DNA of 64,000 nt, taken from the NCBI RefSeq assembly GCF_004027225.2, contig NC_044277.2, forward strand, positions 72,727,900 through 72,791,899. The letters run 5' to 3'. The first letter of the stretch is position 1. Each line of letters opens with the position of its first letter. This stretch comes from Strigops habroptila. Lineage: Eukaryota > Chordata > Aves > Psittaciformes > Psittacidae. Below the pieces are notes generated by a model. It saw only the letters and a list, made by a program, of their open reading frames with translations. It was not told where the DNA came from and did not search any database. Shown here in pieces: positions 50,257 through 61,728 of the stretch. Both the position numbers and the translations under genes were made by a program.

Positions 50257-53200
50257 CTAGAAAAATAAATAAACCACTTATGCCGAGGAGAAAAATTATT
50301 ACAGAGAACTACCAGTTTGATTAAAACAGTAAGTATTTAAAAATTCATTCTACTACATTCACTCCAAATCCAAAGTATAAAAGACTTTGATTAGGTGGTA
50401 GAATTAACAAAAAGGTCCCATGACATCTTCAGGTTTCTTAGTTTCCCAAGCAAAACCAGCAACATATTTTTAATTCTTGCCTCAAAACATCTCTGGAATT
50501 AAAAAGATGAAGTGCAGATGAAAACATTCTTTGTGGAGTTTGAACATGTTGAGAAAGTGTTGATTTTCTGAATAGTAAAATTAATGAGAGTTTAATTATC
50601 TTGTGTTCAAATGGGCTCATTACTTCTAGAAGTCACATCTAGCACTAATGTGAAAAGAGGGAATATACAAATCTTCAAAAAAGATGACTGCCAATTTCAT
50701 GGGTCTCAGTGGTAAACTAGTAAAATGTAACTCTAGCTTGTATCCTTACCATTTTGATATTGGATACATTCTGTTTAAATATTGAGTATAATCTGTTGGC
50801 AATCAAATTTTTCTACTCTTTTATTTCAGGACCCTGGCTTCTGTGAAGGGAAGTCCTGCCTTACAAATCTCTTGAACCTCTTTGAAAGTATCAGTGATCA
50901 TGTGGGTACTGGTGGAGTAACTGACATAGTCTACCTGGATTTCAAAAAAGCTTTTCAACTCTTTAGCAAAGGCTTTCCAAGCAAGAAGTGAGATGAGGGA
51001 AAAGATAGAAAACAGGGTAGTACTATGTACTCAGTTCTTACAATGGAGGAAGGTTATCACTTTTGCAGGGACCTAGGCTTTTCAGCAAAGATCTAGAAAA
51101 CCAAGAGGCAAATGTGGTTTTGAAGTTTGTTGATGATACAAAGTTAAGGGTAGCATGGACAAGGGCATGCTGTGAAGAGCTACAGAAGGGCTTTAGAAAG
51201 CTAGCTAATAAAATAACAAATGAAACACATGTAGATTGATGTAAAGTGATACATACAGTAGAAAGCAAGCCTAGCTTCACATATAAAATGATGGGTGGTG
51301 AGCTGACCATTACTACTCATGAGTGAGACTGGGAGGTTATGTAAGATTTTTCCATTACAGTATCAGCTTATTGTTCAGAAGCAATCAAAAAGGCAAACCA
51401 AATGCTAGGTACTAACAAGAAAGCAATAGTTAATAGGAGAGGGTATCAGCATTATGGCACTTTACAAATCTATATGTGCTGTCTACACCATGAACACTGC
51501 ATGCAGCTCTGGTTTACCCATCTAAGGATGTCTCTGGTAGAACTAAAAAGCAGACCAGAGAGGGGCAGCAATGATGGCCACAGGTACGCAACAGCTTCTG
51601 TATGAGGAATTAACAGAGTAGGCCCTCCACTGCCAAAAGATGAGCCACGTGCAACTACTGCTAAAGGGATCACACCTTTTTACTTTTCTTCAAATACTAA
51701 ATCAATATTAAGTATTTTCAAAATAAGAAAGTATCAGACCTGACAGAATACCACTGTCAGAGGGAGTTAAAGGCTGAGAGCATACTTTGTCTGGTTGAGA
51801 CTGTTAATTCACAATCCAAATAAAAAGCAGAAAAAAAATGTACCAGAAAACTGTAAAGCTCTGCAAGCTAATATTGGTAATGACTAACTCTGGAAACTGA
51901 GGAGTTGGCAAGTAGGAACCACTTTTGCCCTCGTCCAAAATCACTCTATATACTAAGTTCTGCAGAGGAACAAAGCTAAGGTAAGCAGGAGGAGGCAACA
52001 TCAGGGTGGACATGACAGCACCCTCACTGAGGAAAGGAGGGAGGTGAATTAGAAAAAGAAATGGAGGGAGAGAGGGAAAGATGAAGGGAGAAACCTCTGA
52101 GTTGGAGGACTTGGAGGAGTGACAGTGAGCTAACCAATTGTAAGAAAGCAAGCTAGTTTATCTAAGGTGAGAGTAATGGGCATGACCTTATCTACTGTGA
52201 TATGGGTATTTGAGGAGAAGTGGCAAACAAACCAGAAGGGAGAGAGAAGAGGTGCCTCATTTCAGATTCTGAAAATGCCTACTTTCCAAAACAAGATGTA
52301 GAGCTTATACTGGATTAAGCAGGGTATTGACAGAATGTATTAACAGAGCTGCTTCAAAAGCCTGAGAAAAAGGTGAAAATACAGTGCGGGAGTTTTTGCT
52401 TTCATATTTACATTTTTCACATTGGTTTTGGAGGAAAAGATAGTATTCAGAAGTTAAAGCATTATGCACCATCCATAAAAACAGTATTTAAATTTGTTGA
52501 TTTGTTGAAGTGTGCTATACTGTACCACATAGTCACGGAGAAAAAAAAGGTTGCTGCACTGAGTAAACATAATTAGATTTCAAATGATACATTAAAATGT
52601 AAATTTCTCTGTGAATAGACCTCTAGGTTTTCTTAATGTATACAGGTGGAAAGATGACTGTTAATGGCAATTCAATGTGGCCACCCATACTGCTGTGTGG
52701 ATTTAAACAACTGCTGTGATTTAAAAAAAAATAAAGAGTACAGTCATGAGTTTTGACAAATACTACCGAATAATACATGATGTGACTATCTGTTAGGTAC
52801 TTAGCAGTCATGGGGGAGATGAGGAACTGAGGCACATTAATAATACTTACCTTTCTAAGCAGTTATTAATTTAAGGCACTTCGTGAAATGATTTCCAGAT
52901 TAACTACTACAGCACCGACTTTTGTATATGCAAACCACAAAGCCTAAAGGAATGTTTCTCTAATAATTGTAAAGTCTCAAAACCACTTAAATTCAAGTAA
53001 AAAGCAAACTGTTTTCCCCAGCTGTCTGTAGTCATTGCTACACCCTGCTACCAAGCAGGAAGTGGGAACCTGCAGAATGCTGTGACAGGGACTGACTCAA
53101 GTCCCAGGTGGTGACAGTAGGAACAGCTCCACCGCACTTGGTGCAATAAGGAAGATTTTCATGTAGACACCAGATCCAGCAACATTGGCTCTACACAGTA

Positions 53201-53340
53201 GACCAACACGCTTTGGCTGACAAAAGGCAAGTTCTGTTCCAGCTCTTGGCTCTGCACAGTGCAGTCTGGGACAGTACTACGCCTTGCTCCTGAAACGTTG
53301 GGAGATTTCACTAATCTTTCAAGGAGCAAGCTGATCTCAC
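50257..53340 (-). other. SEMA5A intron between last thrombospondin repeat and juxtamembrane exon
   Basis: An intron of 3084 bases with canonical ends. Its main content is an old CR1 relic (about 50829-51620) on the opposite strand. The part from about 51990 to 52130 is purine-rich on the plus strand (GGAGGGAGAGAGGG-like). No other gene is seen. Confidence 0.85.
50829..51620 (+). mobile_element. Ancient CR1 LINE relic with reverse-transcriptase motifs
   Basis: In pieces on the plus strand the DNA still reads as CR1 reverse transcriptase: [17 protein letters not shown] near 50840-50890, followed by DIVYLDFKKAFQ near 50925-50960, and FVDDTKL at 51126-51146, the counterpart of the catalytic FADD box. 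The matching motifs in the younger copy at 57 kb are [24 protein letters not shown] and FADDTKL in the same order. Frames are broken many times and indels are frequent, so the insertion is much older than the copies at 57 and 61 kb. It lies antisense in a SEMA5A intron. The 3' limit is approximate. Confidence 0.8.
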
Positions 53341-53496
53341 CTGGTATAAAGTTGGAGTCCAAAGCACAGGCTCGGCTCTCTGTGGTGTTGCCTGTGCACT
53401 GGCTGCCCACAGGAAACAAAATGATGCACTGACGAACACGGAACTGTAAGCCAGACGAGTCGCAGTCGGACCACTCGGACCACTCGGACCAGCTGT
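53341..53496 (-). CDS. SEMA5A: SEMA5A exon: last, atypical thrombospondin type 1 repeat
   Basis: This exon encodes the membrane-proximal thrombospondin repeat of SEMA5A. The acceptor is a pyrimidine tract ending TGTTGCAG and the donor is CCAG before GTGAGA; the exon is 156 bases, phase 1 at both ends, and joins the preceding repeat exon as CP-D-SWSEW. The tryptophan motif is present, but the CSxTCG core is absent and only four cysteines occur, as I remember for the final repeat of this protein. A glycosylation sequon (NTT) lies in the segment QCTGNTTESRAC. The sequence coding for the WSE motif is an exact 9-base unit repeated (TCCGAGTGG), covering about 53468-53490. The exon is more GC- and CpG-rich than the surrounding intron. 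Identification rests on the VGSQCTGNTTESRAC and SNFIP segments, recalled from mammalian SEMA5A. Confidence 0.95.
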
Positions 53497-56400
53497 CTGC
53501 AACAGGCAGAGAGGGACACACATGCAGATGCTGCAATTAAATGCTTCAAGTACACGAACGAGAAACAAACAGCCTGAATTTCTGGATTATGATGGAAGGC
53601 CTCATTCCCAGCCTCCATAAACTAGCAGAGGCCAGCTCTTTCATTACAATAAACCAAAAGCAGTTTGGCTTTGTAAAGTCTCTGAAATGTAGAATGTGAC
53701 GGTAAATTTGTCATAGACCTATTACGGCTTTGGCTTCTGCTATGGCCTTTGTGTGTGGAGTGAGAAGTCAGAAGTGAGAAGCAGTGGTGACTGGAAGAGT
53801 GATTGCTGTGGAACTAATTCCAGTCTAAGTCGTTGGCATGGACGATGAATTACACTGTCTTTTTTTAGGTACCTGAGAAGTAGCAATGAGAGCTATAAGA
53901 ATATGTATTCCAGGTCTGAAACAGAATGTTCATTTAATCATAAACCCAGTTGTATCTTGCATATACTTACTCTTTTTCTTTAGCTTTTGTTATTTCAGGT
54001 CCATTTCTTTGCAACAGATAGAAAAGATCTCATCAAGTATTCTCACCTTCTCTTCCCCATTCGGCTCATTATCAGCTTCTATTGTTTCTCTATATTTCTT
54101 TCTCTGCCAATGTAGTTTTGATTAAGACATTTTTATTTCATGCCTGTGTGATCTCAGAATACTTCCCTTAAATGAAGTGAATTGATCTCATTCCCAGGAG
54201 GCTCTGTGGGTTTACTGAGATCAGCTTTCTCACAATTCAAGCACAAGTCTTGCCTTCATAGGAGTTTCCTGAGTTTGGCAAGTATAGTAGACAGTGTTCA
54301 GTTAAATTTTCTTCTTTCTTCTGTTAGCTTTCCCACTGAGATAGATTTTTATGGTTTTGATATGGAATAAACAGTCCTACTATCCCCAAACCAAATTTGT
54401 TCCTGCTTCAAAATTGTAATTGAATTTATGCCAATATGAAAAAAAAAATCAAGTTTCATTTTGCTTCAAAGAAAAAAAAAATATAGTAACGTAATTTTGT
54501 TTCAAGTTAAACTGAAGAACACTAAAATTTGCAAGTAATTTGGAAAATTCATGAAGCTTTTGTAGACTTTTTGTGAATCAGGTGAAAAGTCAGGAAAGCC
54601 TTACACTGTTTTGGGCCCCTTTCAATACATTGCGTAAATCCAGCATACAAGGTTCACATTTACTCATTGACCATAAAGGAAAATTTTAAAACTCTCAGTC
54701 ATCTAAAATTTAAAAGATTCCGATAGGAATATTTGAGCTTGCAGTCTCAAAAAATGTCAGGCAATAGATGTTTTCCATGACAGTGTTGGATATTGTCCTG
54801 GGTTCAGCTGTAGCAGTTATTTTTCACCTTCTTAGTAGCTGGTGCAGTGCTGTGTTTTCGACTTTAGCCTGAGAACACTTCCTACTCAATAGCACAGAAA
54901 AAAGAAATGGATGGAGGAGACTGACATAACCTTAGTGCAGAAAATCTCATGCAGTGGTCCTGGGACCATTTGAAGACAGTAGGAAAGCACTAGTTAGAAA
55001 CAGCAGCAACCAGTCTTAGCAGCCTGTGCTTCAGACAAACACCATCGTTTGTGGAGTTGTTCATAAAAGAGATTTACTCAGCAGCTCAGGTAAGAACCTG
55101 GATATTGATATTTAAGAACAATTAGCAACTGTCTGGATGGGGCATCCTTTGAACAACAGAGCAAATACCCTGACACAAGCAGCTGAAGTCAGACAGTAGG
55201 ATCATGTTATTGTGATGAGCAGGAATGCACAGCTCTATCCTTTGGCTCTTCTGTTACCCAAGAGAGGTCCTAGGAGAGCCCCATTTGCAGAGTGGGTAGT
55301 AGGAGCGTGGAGGCAGAGGATATAATGTAGTTGGATCCTAATTCAGGGGCTGGGAGAACTGAGGTGGGAGCCAAGCAAATGGACACTGCTTATACTGTGT
55401 GGCACATCCAGGGGCTGCTGTTGTCACAGTCAGTATCAGCTGCTGGACCTAAGTAAACTACAAACATGGATCCTTACTTTAAATATTTGGTAACAGTAAA
55501 GACCTGCTCATTGAAGTTTAAAGGAATGCTGCTCATTACAAATCTTAGCCCAGTTCTTACTGCTGGCAGAGAACTTGCTTAAGCCAGAGCCAATACTCTT
55601 GCCCAGTCCTGATATAATTGGCACACATGCAGCAGCTGCCAAAATGCTCATGAGCATCCTAAATGCAACTTGCTGGCTGGTACACTCTGCAGCCCCATCT
55701 TGTCCAATGTGCTTTTGGCCTGCCAGGTTCCTCGCTAAAGGGGAACATGTAAAGGGGCTACATCCTGTGATAAAATAGGAACCTCAGAGTATGCTTAGAT
55801 AATGCTAGGTCACATACTGGTTGGCCCACATAGGCCCACATCCCAGGTAAGGCTACTGTTTCAGTCTGCCCTTTAGGGGTCCTATAAAAGACACTATGAG
55901 CATTAGGGCCTTCCCACATATGCAATACACGACATCTCACTCCCATCTTGAGTCCCACAGTGCAGCCCAGGCACTACAGCACAGACAGTCAGTGGGTCTG
56001 GTGCCATGCTGATCAGCTCCACCTGGCACACACAATCACAGAAGAGAAGGGAAAGAACCTCAGTGCAAGTGTGAGAAGGATGGACATCCTGTAGCCATGG
56101 ATCCTGGTACCAAATCTGTGTTTTGAGGGGTGCCACTGTTAGGAGCTCAGAGAGTCACGCTAAAGTAAGGCACTCAAGACTGACAGATGTATCATTTCAA
56201 ATTGTCAGACCTTTGTGGACCCACTATCTCCACCATCACAGAGATGCTGAACCCATAGCTTTTGCATTTACTTCTACAGACTCACTTATGCTGTCTCATC
56301 CGTTTGATTTCTTTATCTTCAAAGTATCTGAGGCTCTCTTGCACCTCAGGCAGGCTCCTCAACTTGCTCCTCAGTTCTTTGCAAAAGTCATGAGAATGGA

Positions 56401-57114
56401 AAAGAGAGGGTGGGCTAGAGAGGTGTTTAATCTGGAACTGCTTTTCACCTCTAACATGGCAAGACTTACTCAGATGTTATGTCTTTTTCCTACAGAGACT
56501 TGGCTGGCCTTTGAAGCCAGGTTAAGTCCAAGCAGTTCCTGAAAGATCCTTTGGTGAAGAAGGCACCTTGAAAGGATCAGGCCATCAGTCTGTAAGATTA
56601 TAAATTTCTTTTATGCAGAACTACACTATCATCTCTAAAGGCTCAACTGCTTTATCCATTATTTGCATGTGTGAGTTAGCAATTCGAGGACAGAAGATAA
56701 CTTCCCCTCTTACAGCAGCAGTAAATAGTCTAGGTATAAAACACTCTTTTATTCAGTACATGACAAGACACCATTGCAACCAATTACACTTACTGATAAG
56801 CAAGTATAAACCACTACTGATCAATAGCATTGTGCTTCCATTCATACTAATGAAATTGCAAATTAAAAGAAAAAAAAATCCAAACAAAACTTAGTGATAC
56901 AGCTTTTAAAATGAAAGACGAGGAAAACTGATGTGTTTTGCAGACACGTCTGTTACTTTCTTTTAAGTGCATACTTGCATACTTTCAGTTGGATTTGCCA
57001 TTAGCCCTCCATTAGTACTCAAAAATTCCTTAGTATCAGGCTTCCAGAAATTTCACTTTTCTGCTAGATGTATTTGGCCAAAAAAAAAAGAAAAAAAAAG
57101 TGTACTATTGCAAA
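53497..57114 (-). other. SEMA5A intron, part without recognised elements
   Basis: This is the first part of a 6864-base intron (53497-60360) between the two thrombospondin-repeat exons. It is AT-rich at 53.9-54.8 kb and more balanced at 55-56.5 kb, where overlapping open frames on both strands have no recognisable products. A-rich runs occur at 57080-57100, just before the CR1 copy. Confidence 0.7.
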
Positions 57115-58533
57115 TAGGGTAATATAACCTTTATTTTCAAGAAGGGGAAGGTGGAAGACCCGGGGAACTACAGACCAGCCAGTCTCACCTCTGTGTCTGG
57201 CAAAATCTTAGAGCAGATCCTCCTGGAAAGCATGCTAAGGCACATGAAAAACAATGAGGTGGTTGGTGACAGTCAACATGGTTTTACTAAGGGGAAATCC
57301 TGCCTAACCAATTTGGTGGCCTTCTATGATGGGGCTACGGAACTGATATACAGCAGCAGAGCAGTTGACGTCATCTGCCTGGACTTGTGCAAAGCGTTTG
57401 ACACTATCCCGCACGACATCCTTGTCTCTAAATTGGAGAGACATCAATTTGACAGATGCACCACCTGGTGGATAAAGAACTGGCTGGATGGCCGCATGCA
57501 AAGAGTTGTGGTCAATGGCTCAATGTCCAGTTGGAAAACAGTAACGAGTGGCGTCCCTCAGGGATCGGTGTTGGGACCTGCCTTGTTCAACACCTTTGTC
57601 GGCAACATGGACAGTGGGATTGAGTGTGCCCTCAGCCAGTTCGCCGACGACACCAAGCTGTGTCGTTCGGTTGATACACTGGAGGGAAGGGATGCCATCC
57701 AGAGGGACCTGGGCGTGCTTGAGAGATGGGCTGATGCCAACCTTGTGAAGTTTAACCAAACCAAGTGCAAGGTCCTACACCTGTGTCGGGGCAATCCCAG
57801 GCACAGCTACAGGTTGGGCGGAGAAGAGATTCAGAGCAGCCCTGCAGAGAAGGACTTGGGGGTGTTGGTTGATGAGAAGCTTAACATGAGCCAGCAGTGT
57901 GCGCTTGCAGCCCAGAAAGCCAACCGTATCCTGGGCTGCATCAAAAGAAGTGTGACCAGCAGGTCAAAGGAGGTGATCCTGCCCCTCTACTCTGCTCTCG
58001 TGAGACCTCACCTGGAGTATTGTGTAGAGTTCTGGTGTCCTCAACATAAAGGGACATGGAGCTGTTGGAGTAAGTCCAGAGGAGGGCCACGAGGATGATA
58101 AGAGGGCTGGAGCACCTCCTGTATAAAGACAGGCTGAGAAAGTTGGGGCTGTTCAGCCTGGAGAAGAGAAGGCTGCGTGGAGACCTCATAGCAGCCTTCC
58201 AGTATCTGAAGGGGGCCTATAAGGATGCTGGGGAGGGACTCTTCCTTAGGGACTGTAGTGGTAGGACAAGAGGTAATGGGTATAAACTTAAACAGGGGCA
58301 GTTTAAATTAGATATAAGGAAGAAGTTCTTTACAGTGAGGGTGGTGAGGCACTGGAATGGGTTGCCCAAGGAAGGTGTGAATGCTCCATCCCTGGCAGTG
58401 TTCAAGACCAGGTTGGACAGAGTCTTGGACGACATGGTTTAGTGCGAGGTGTCCCTGCCCATGGCAGGGGGGTTGGAACTAGATGATCTTAAGGTCCTTT
58501 CCAACCCTAACTATTCTATGATTCTGTGATTCT
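57115..58533 (+). mobile_element. CR1 LINE, 5'-truncated, reverse-transcriptase region to 3' end
   Basis: A 5'-truncated CR1 non-LTR retrotransposon of about 1.4 kb. It begins within the reverse-transcriptase region (AAGAAGGGGAAGG near 57139) and runs to the family's 3' end, which reads CCATGGCAGGGGGGTTGG near 58460 and closes with the short repeat TTCTATGATTCTGTGATTCT. CR1 elements copy themselves from an RNA by target-primed reverse transcription, typically leave 5'-truncated copies and do not end in poly-A. The copy is antisense to SEMA5A, inside its intron. The sequence is well preserved, so insertion was fairly recent on an avian scale. Confidence 0.97.
57151..58442 (+). pseudogene. CR1 ORF2 reverse transcriptase, truncated and frameshifted
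   Basis: An open frame of 315 codons (57151-58098) encodes most of the CR1 reverse-transcriptase domain: NYRPASLTS near the start, [26 protein letters not shown] (metal-binding Asp), [11 protein letters not shown] and the catalytic FADDTKL at 57640-57660, then the thumb-like part [19 protein letters not shown]. The frame is lost near 58045-58060 by what looks like a one-base deletion, and the C-terminal part continues in another frame (58095-58442, starting [10 protein letters not shown]). In that second frame a TAA also falls just before the shared start. The amino-terminal endonuclease half is missing through 5' truncation. The product cannot be functional as it stands. Confidence 0.93.
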
Positions 58534-60360
58534 AAATGCCAAGAAATCTTTGCTCTTTTCACAACTTCAGAAACATTTCAATTTTTGCATATGCATTTCT
58601 GTGTTGGTTGGTTGTTCTTAGATTCCAAGTGTCATTACTATTCCCTTCCTATATTAAACATGTCACTCAAGGAGTGAATGTCATCAATGGTATTTTCTGA
58701 TCTGCACTAGGAAGAATCTCTCTCCACGTGATCCTCCCCATGAGAAAATATCTCTGCGGGGATGCAGGAGCTTGTCCAAACTTGACATGTGTAGCACTGC
58801 ACTTATTTTTGTCTCATACCAATGTGAAATAAGAGCAGTGAAAAAAATTTTAAATCTACACTGTAAATATGAGGCAAAGACCATTCTCACAGTTAGCTGA
58901 TGCTGTGCTGTTTCAAAAACCAACAGCAAATTTTCAGTGAGTTTGAGATATTAATAAAACATCACAGAATGTGAGAAATTCACTTCACCCTCTGAAATTT
59001 TATTGATTTATAAAGGTTTTCTCTTTCTTGAATCAAAATGAAACCAAACTCCTCCTGCATCCCCATCTACTGCAAAATTTGTGTAACAAGCAGGTCAAAA
59101 TAGATGAAGAGATTATTTAAAAATGTTTGCAAACTGCCATTTCTGGAAAAAAGGTGGTAGAAAATAAATGAGCAACGAGAGATATAGCTACAATACCAGC
59201 ACAACGTATGTGCCAGTTCTAACCTTTTAAAGATGCCTTAAGGATCCAAAGGCAGCCATGTAACTTCTACATACAAATGTACACTATTTGTCTTGAAAAA
59301 TCAAATCATCAACTGATTTCTATGTTTGGTTTGATCTTTTTTTTTAACACGATACAGTACTGTATCTGCTTTAATTTTGACAAAGTAGGTACTTTTATTC
59401 TGCTTCAAGACATGCAATGCCTAGAAAAGGAAATTAACTTAAATCGTAGTTCAGCACAGGTAATAGGATCCATAAATTCAAACTCATGGGGCTTGTGCCT
59501 TCATGTTGACAGCCTCATCATATAAACAGAAAACTTCTGCTACAAAGAGTAGAAGCTCTAAGTGAAGCAAGTCATATAATGTGGCATCAGAGCTGCTTAT
59601 TTAATTTTCTGTTGCCTGTAATCCATTCATCAGGAATAAATGAAAACAAATTTTCCCACTGGCTTTTCACTAATGATTTTATCTGGTATTATGTGGTTTT
59701 ACTCTCTATTTCTCACTCAAATTTCATGAAAAAAACCAGAGTTTCCTTTAATATGGGTCAAAAGGCAGAGTCAAAGCCACGAAGAAAATGTCATGATCCA
59801 TAATATCATACAACTAGCAGGAGTGCTGAGATATTTCATTTACTAAGTACTCCACAGTCATTTAAAAAGATGAAGTCTCTGCTCCCTAACGTCCAAAGTT
59901 GAAGAAGGTATTTTGCAAAGAGCATTAAGGTTTGCTTTGTGCTTTATATGAAAACAGGGCAAACATCTACTTGAAGGACTTTTGATAACACATGTTGAAT
60001 ATTAACCTCAGCTGTGAATGTTTAGTGTTATAACAAATGCACTTCTTTGTGATATTTTTATTAAAAGTCTCCCAGGATGTTCACATGATGCACTTCAAAT
60101 ATTACGCAATTTTAGTTTATCCAGACCTGCAACCTGGTAACTTAAATTTTAATTTTTAAAGTGGAAGGGAGTAAGTGGTGTCCTGTAGGCTATATCCTGC
60201 TACTTCTTGATTTAATATGATTGTAGCACGTAAGAGCTGATTGTGCACTTAATAAGGGAGAGAAAGTACTTGCTTCTAAATAACAGATCAAGGAGCATTA
60301 CGCTGCCTAAATGTGAGTGCCTTGTTCTGTGGCACATATGAATTAGCTGATTCTCCATAC
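58534..60360 (-). other. SEMA5A intron, part near the first repeat exon
   Basis: The upstream end of the 6864-base intron, ending at the GTATGG donor at 60360. AT-rich, with a T run at about 59338-59346. No recognised repeat or gene. Confidence 0.7.
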
Positions 60361-60531
60361 CTGGGCACGGCTGTGTGTTGCAGAGTGCTTCTTCAGTGTG
60401 CAGTCCAAGGCAGATGTCTCCTCCATATGCTGGTGCTGGGTTTGTACAGGAGCGGGTTCTCATGTAATGCCCTCCTCCACAAGTTGCTGAGCACTTTGAC
60501 CAAGATGACCAACAAGACCAGCCTCCATCCA
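60361..60531 (-). CDS. SEMA5A: SEMA5A exon: thrombospondin type 1 repeat (sixth of seven by family order)
   Basis: This exon encodes one thrombospondin type 1 repeat of the extracellular stalk of semaphorin 5A, a single-pass membrane guidance protein whose repeats bind glycosaminoglycans and modulate axon and endothelial responses (family knowledge). Read on the minus strand it follows a pyrimidine-rich acceptor ending TTTCCGCAG at 60532 and ends CCAG before a GTATGG donor at 60360. The translation holds the WxxWxxW pattern, the CSATCGGG core and the segment GGDICLGLHTEEALCNTQPC, which I recognise as SEMA5A. Length is 171 bases, phase 1 at both ends, about 57 residues, normal for a one-repeat exon. 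Odd point: the tryptophan motif reads WSCWSSWSKC, giving seven cysteines where the fold normally uses six. SEMA5B is the only close alternative and fits less well given the tail exons downstream. Confidence 0.95.
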
Positions 60532-61000
60532 CTGCGGAAAGACACAAAATATCTTATTGTTCCAAGTTAATCTATGACATGACATAATCCAACCCATTCT
60601 TCTCATATTCTGTGGATCTACTTCATGGCTTATTGAAATTATTGGACAAATTATTTAGGTGCCACTGAACACGGGCCCACAAATTTAATTTTACCACAAC
60701 ACAATTTAATTTACATTTTTTAAACGCCCCTGGTATATTGGGAAGCCTAAAAAGTTACTCATCCATATAAGGCACTTTCAGTGGGTACTGTAGTATATTT
60801 AAGGCCAAAACTCTTTTAGTTTCATTTTCTTTTCTCACTTGTGAGTAAATAAAATGCCAAAGCTTGTTTAGCAGATTATAAGCTTAAAGTAATTTTTTAT
60901 TCATAAACCAGCGCAATAATAACAACAGAGGGATGAAGGAATACAGATTTTGTTTCACAACCCAGGTGAGATTGCCTTAACCCTACAATCCATTTCACAA
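60532..61000 (-). other. SEMA5A intron upstream of the first exon in the window
   Basis: Begins with the acceptor tract of the exon at 60361-60531. AT-rich with no recognisable element until the CR1 copy at 61001. The preceding SEMA5A exon was looked for from here to 64000 and not found. Confidence 0.7.
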
Positions 61001-61728
61001 CTACAGGTTGGGCGGAGAAGAGATTCAGAGCAGCCCTGCAGAGAAGGACTTGGGGGTGCTGGTTGAAAAGAAACTGAACGAGACAGCTTCAGTGTGCACT
61101 CGCAGCCCAGAAAGCCAACCGTAACCTGGGCTGCATCAAAAGAAGCGTGACCAGCAGGTCAAAGGAGGTGATCCTGCCCCTCTACTCTGCTCTTGTGAGA
61201 CCTCACCTGGAGTATTGTGTAGAGTTCTGGTGTCCGCAACATAAAGGGACATGGAGCTGTTGGAGTAAGTCCAGAGGAGGGCCACGAGGATGATAAGAGG
61301 GCTAGAGCACCTCCTGTATGAAGACAGGCTGAGCAAGTTGGGGCTGTTCAGCCTGGAGAAGAGAAGGCTGCGTGGAGACCTCATAGCAGCCTTCCAGTAT
61401 CTGAAGGGGGCCTATAAGGATGGTGGGGAGGGACTCTTCATCAGGGACTGTAGTGGTAGGACAAGGCGTAATGGCTTCAAACTTAAATAGCGGAAGTTTA
61501 GATTGGATATAAGGAAGAAGTTCTTTACAGTGAGGGTGGTGAGGCACTGGAACGGGTCGCCCAAGGAAGTTGCGAATGCTCCATCCCTGGCAGTGTTCAA
61601 AGCCAGGCTGGATGGAGTCTTGGGTGACAAGGTCTACTGTGAGGCGTCCCTGCCCATGGCAGGGGGGTTGGAACTAGATGATCTTAAGGTCCTTTCCAAC
61701 CCTAACTATTCTATGATTCTATGATTTC
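61001..61728 (+). mobile_element. CR1 LINE 3' fragment, same subfamily as the copy at 57 kb
   Basis: Starts abruptly at CTACAGGTTGGGCGGAGAAG and runs to the CR1 3' end (ATTCTATGATTCTATGATTT), matching the last 720 or so bases of the copy at 57.1-58.5 kb almost throughout. Both copies carry the same short form CATAAAGGGACATGG with a one-base loss against the reverse-transcriptase frame and the same TAA in GGAGTAAGTCC. A local difference with a small insertion lies near 61065-61100. It is antisense to SEMA5A, about 470 bases from an exon. Confidence 0.97.
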
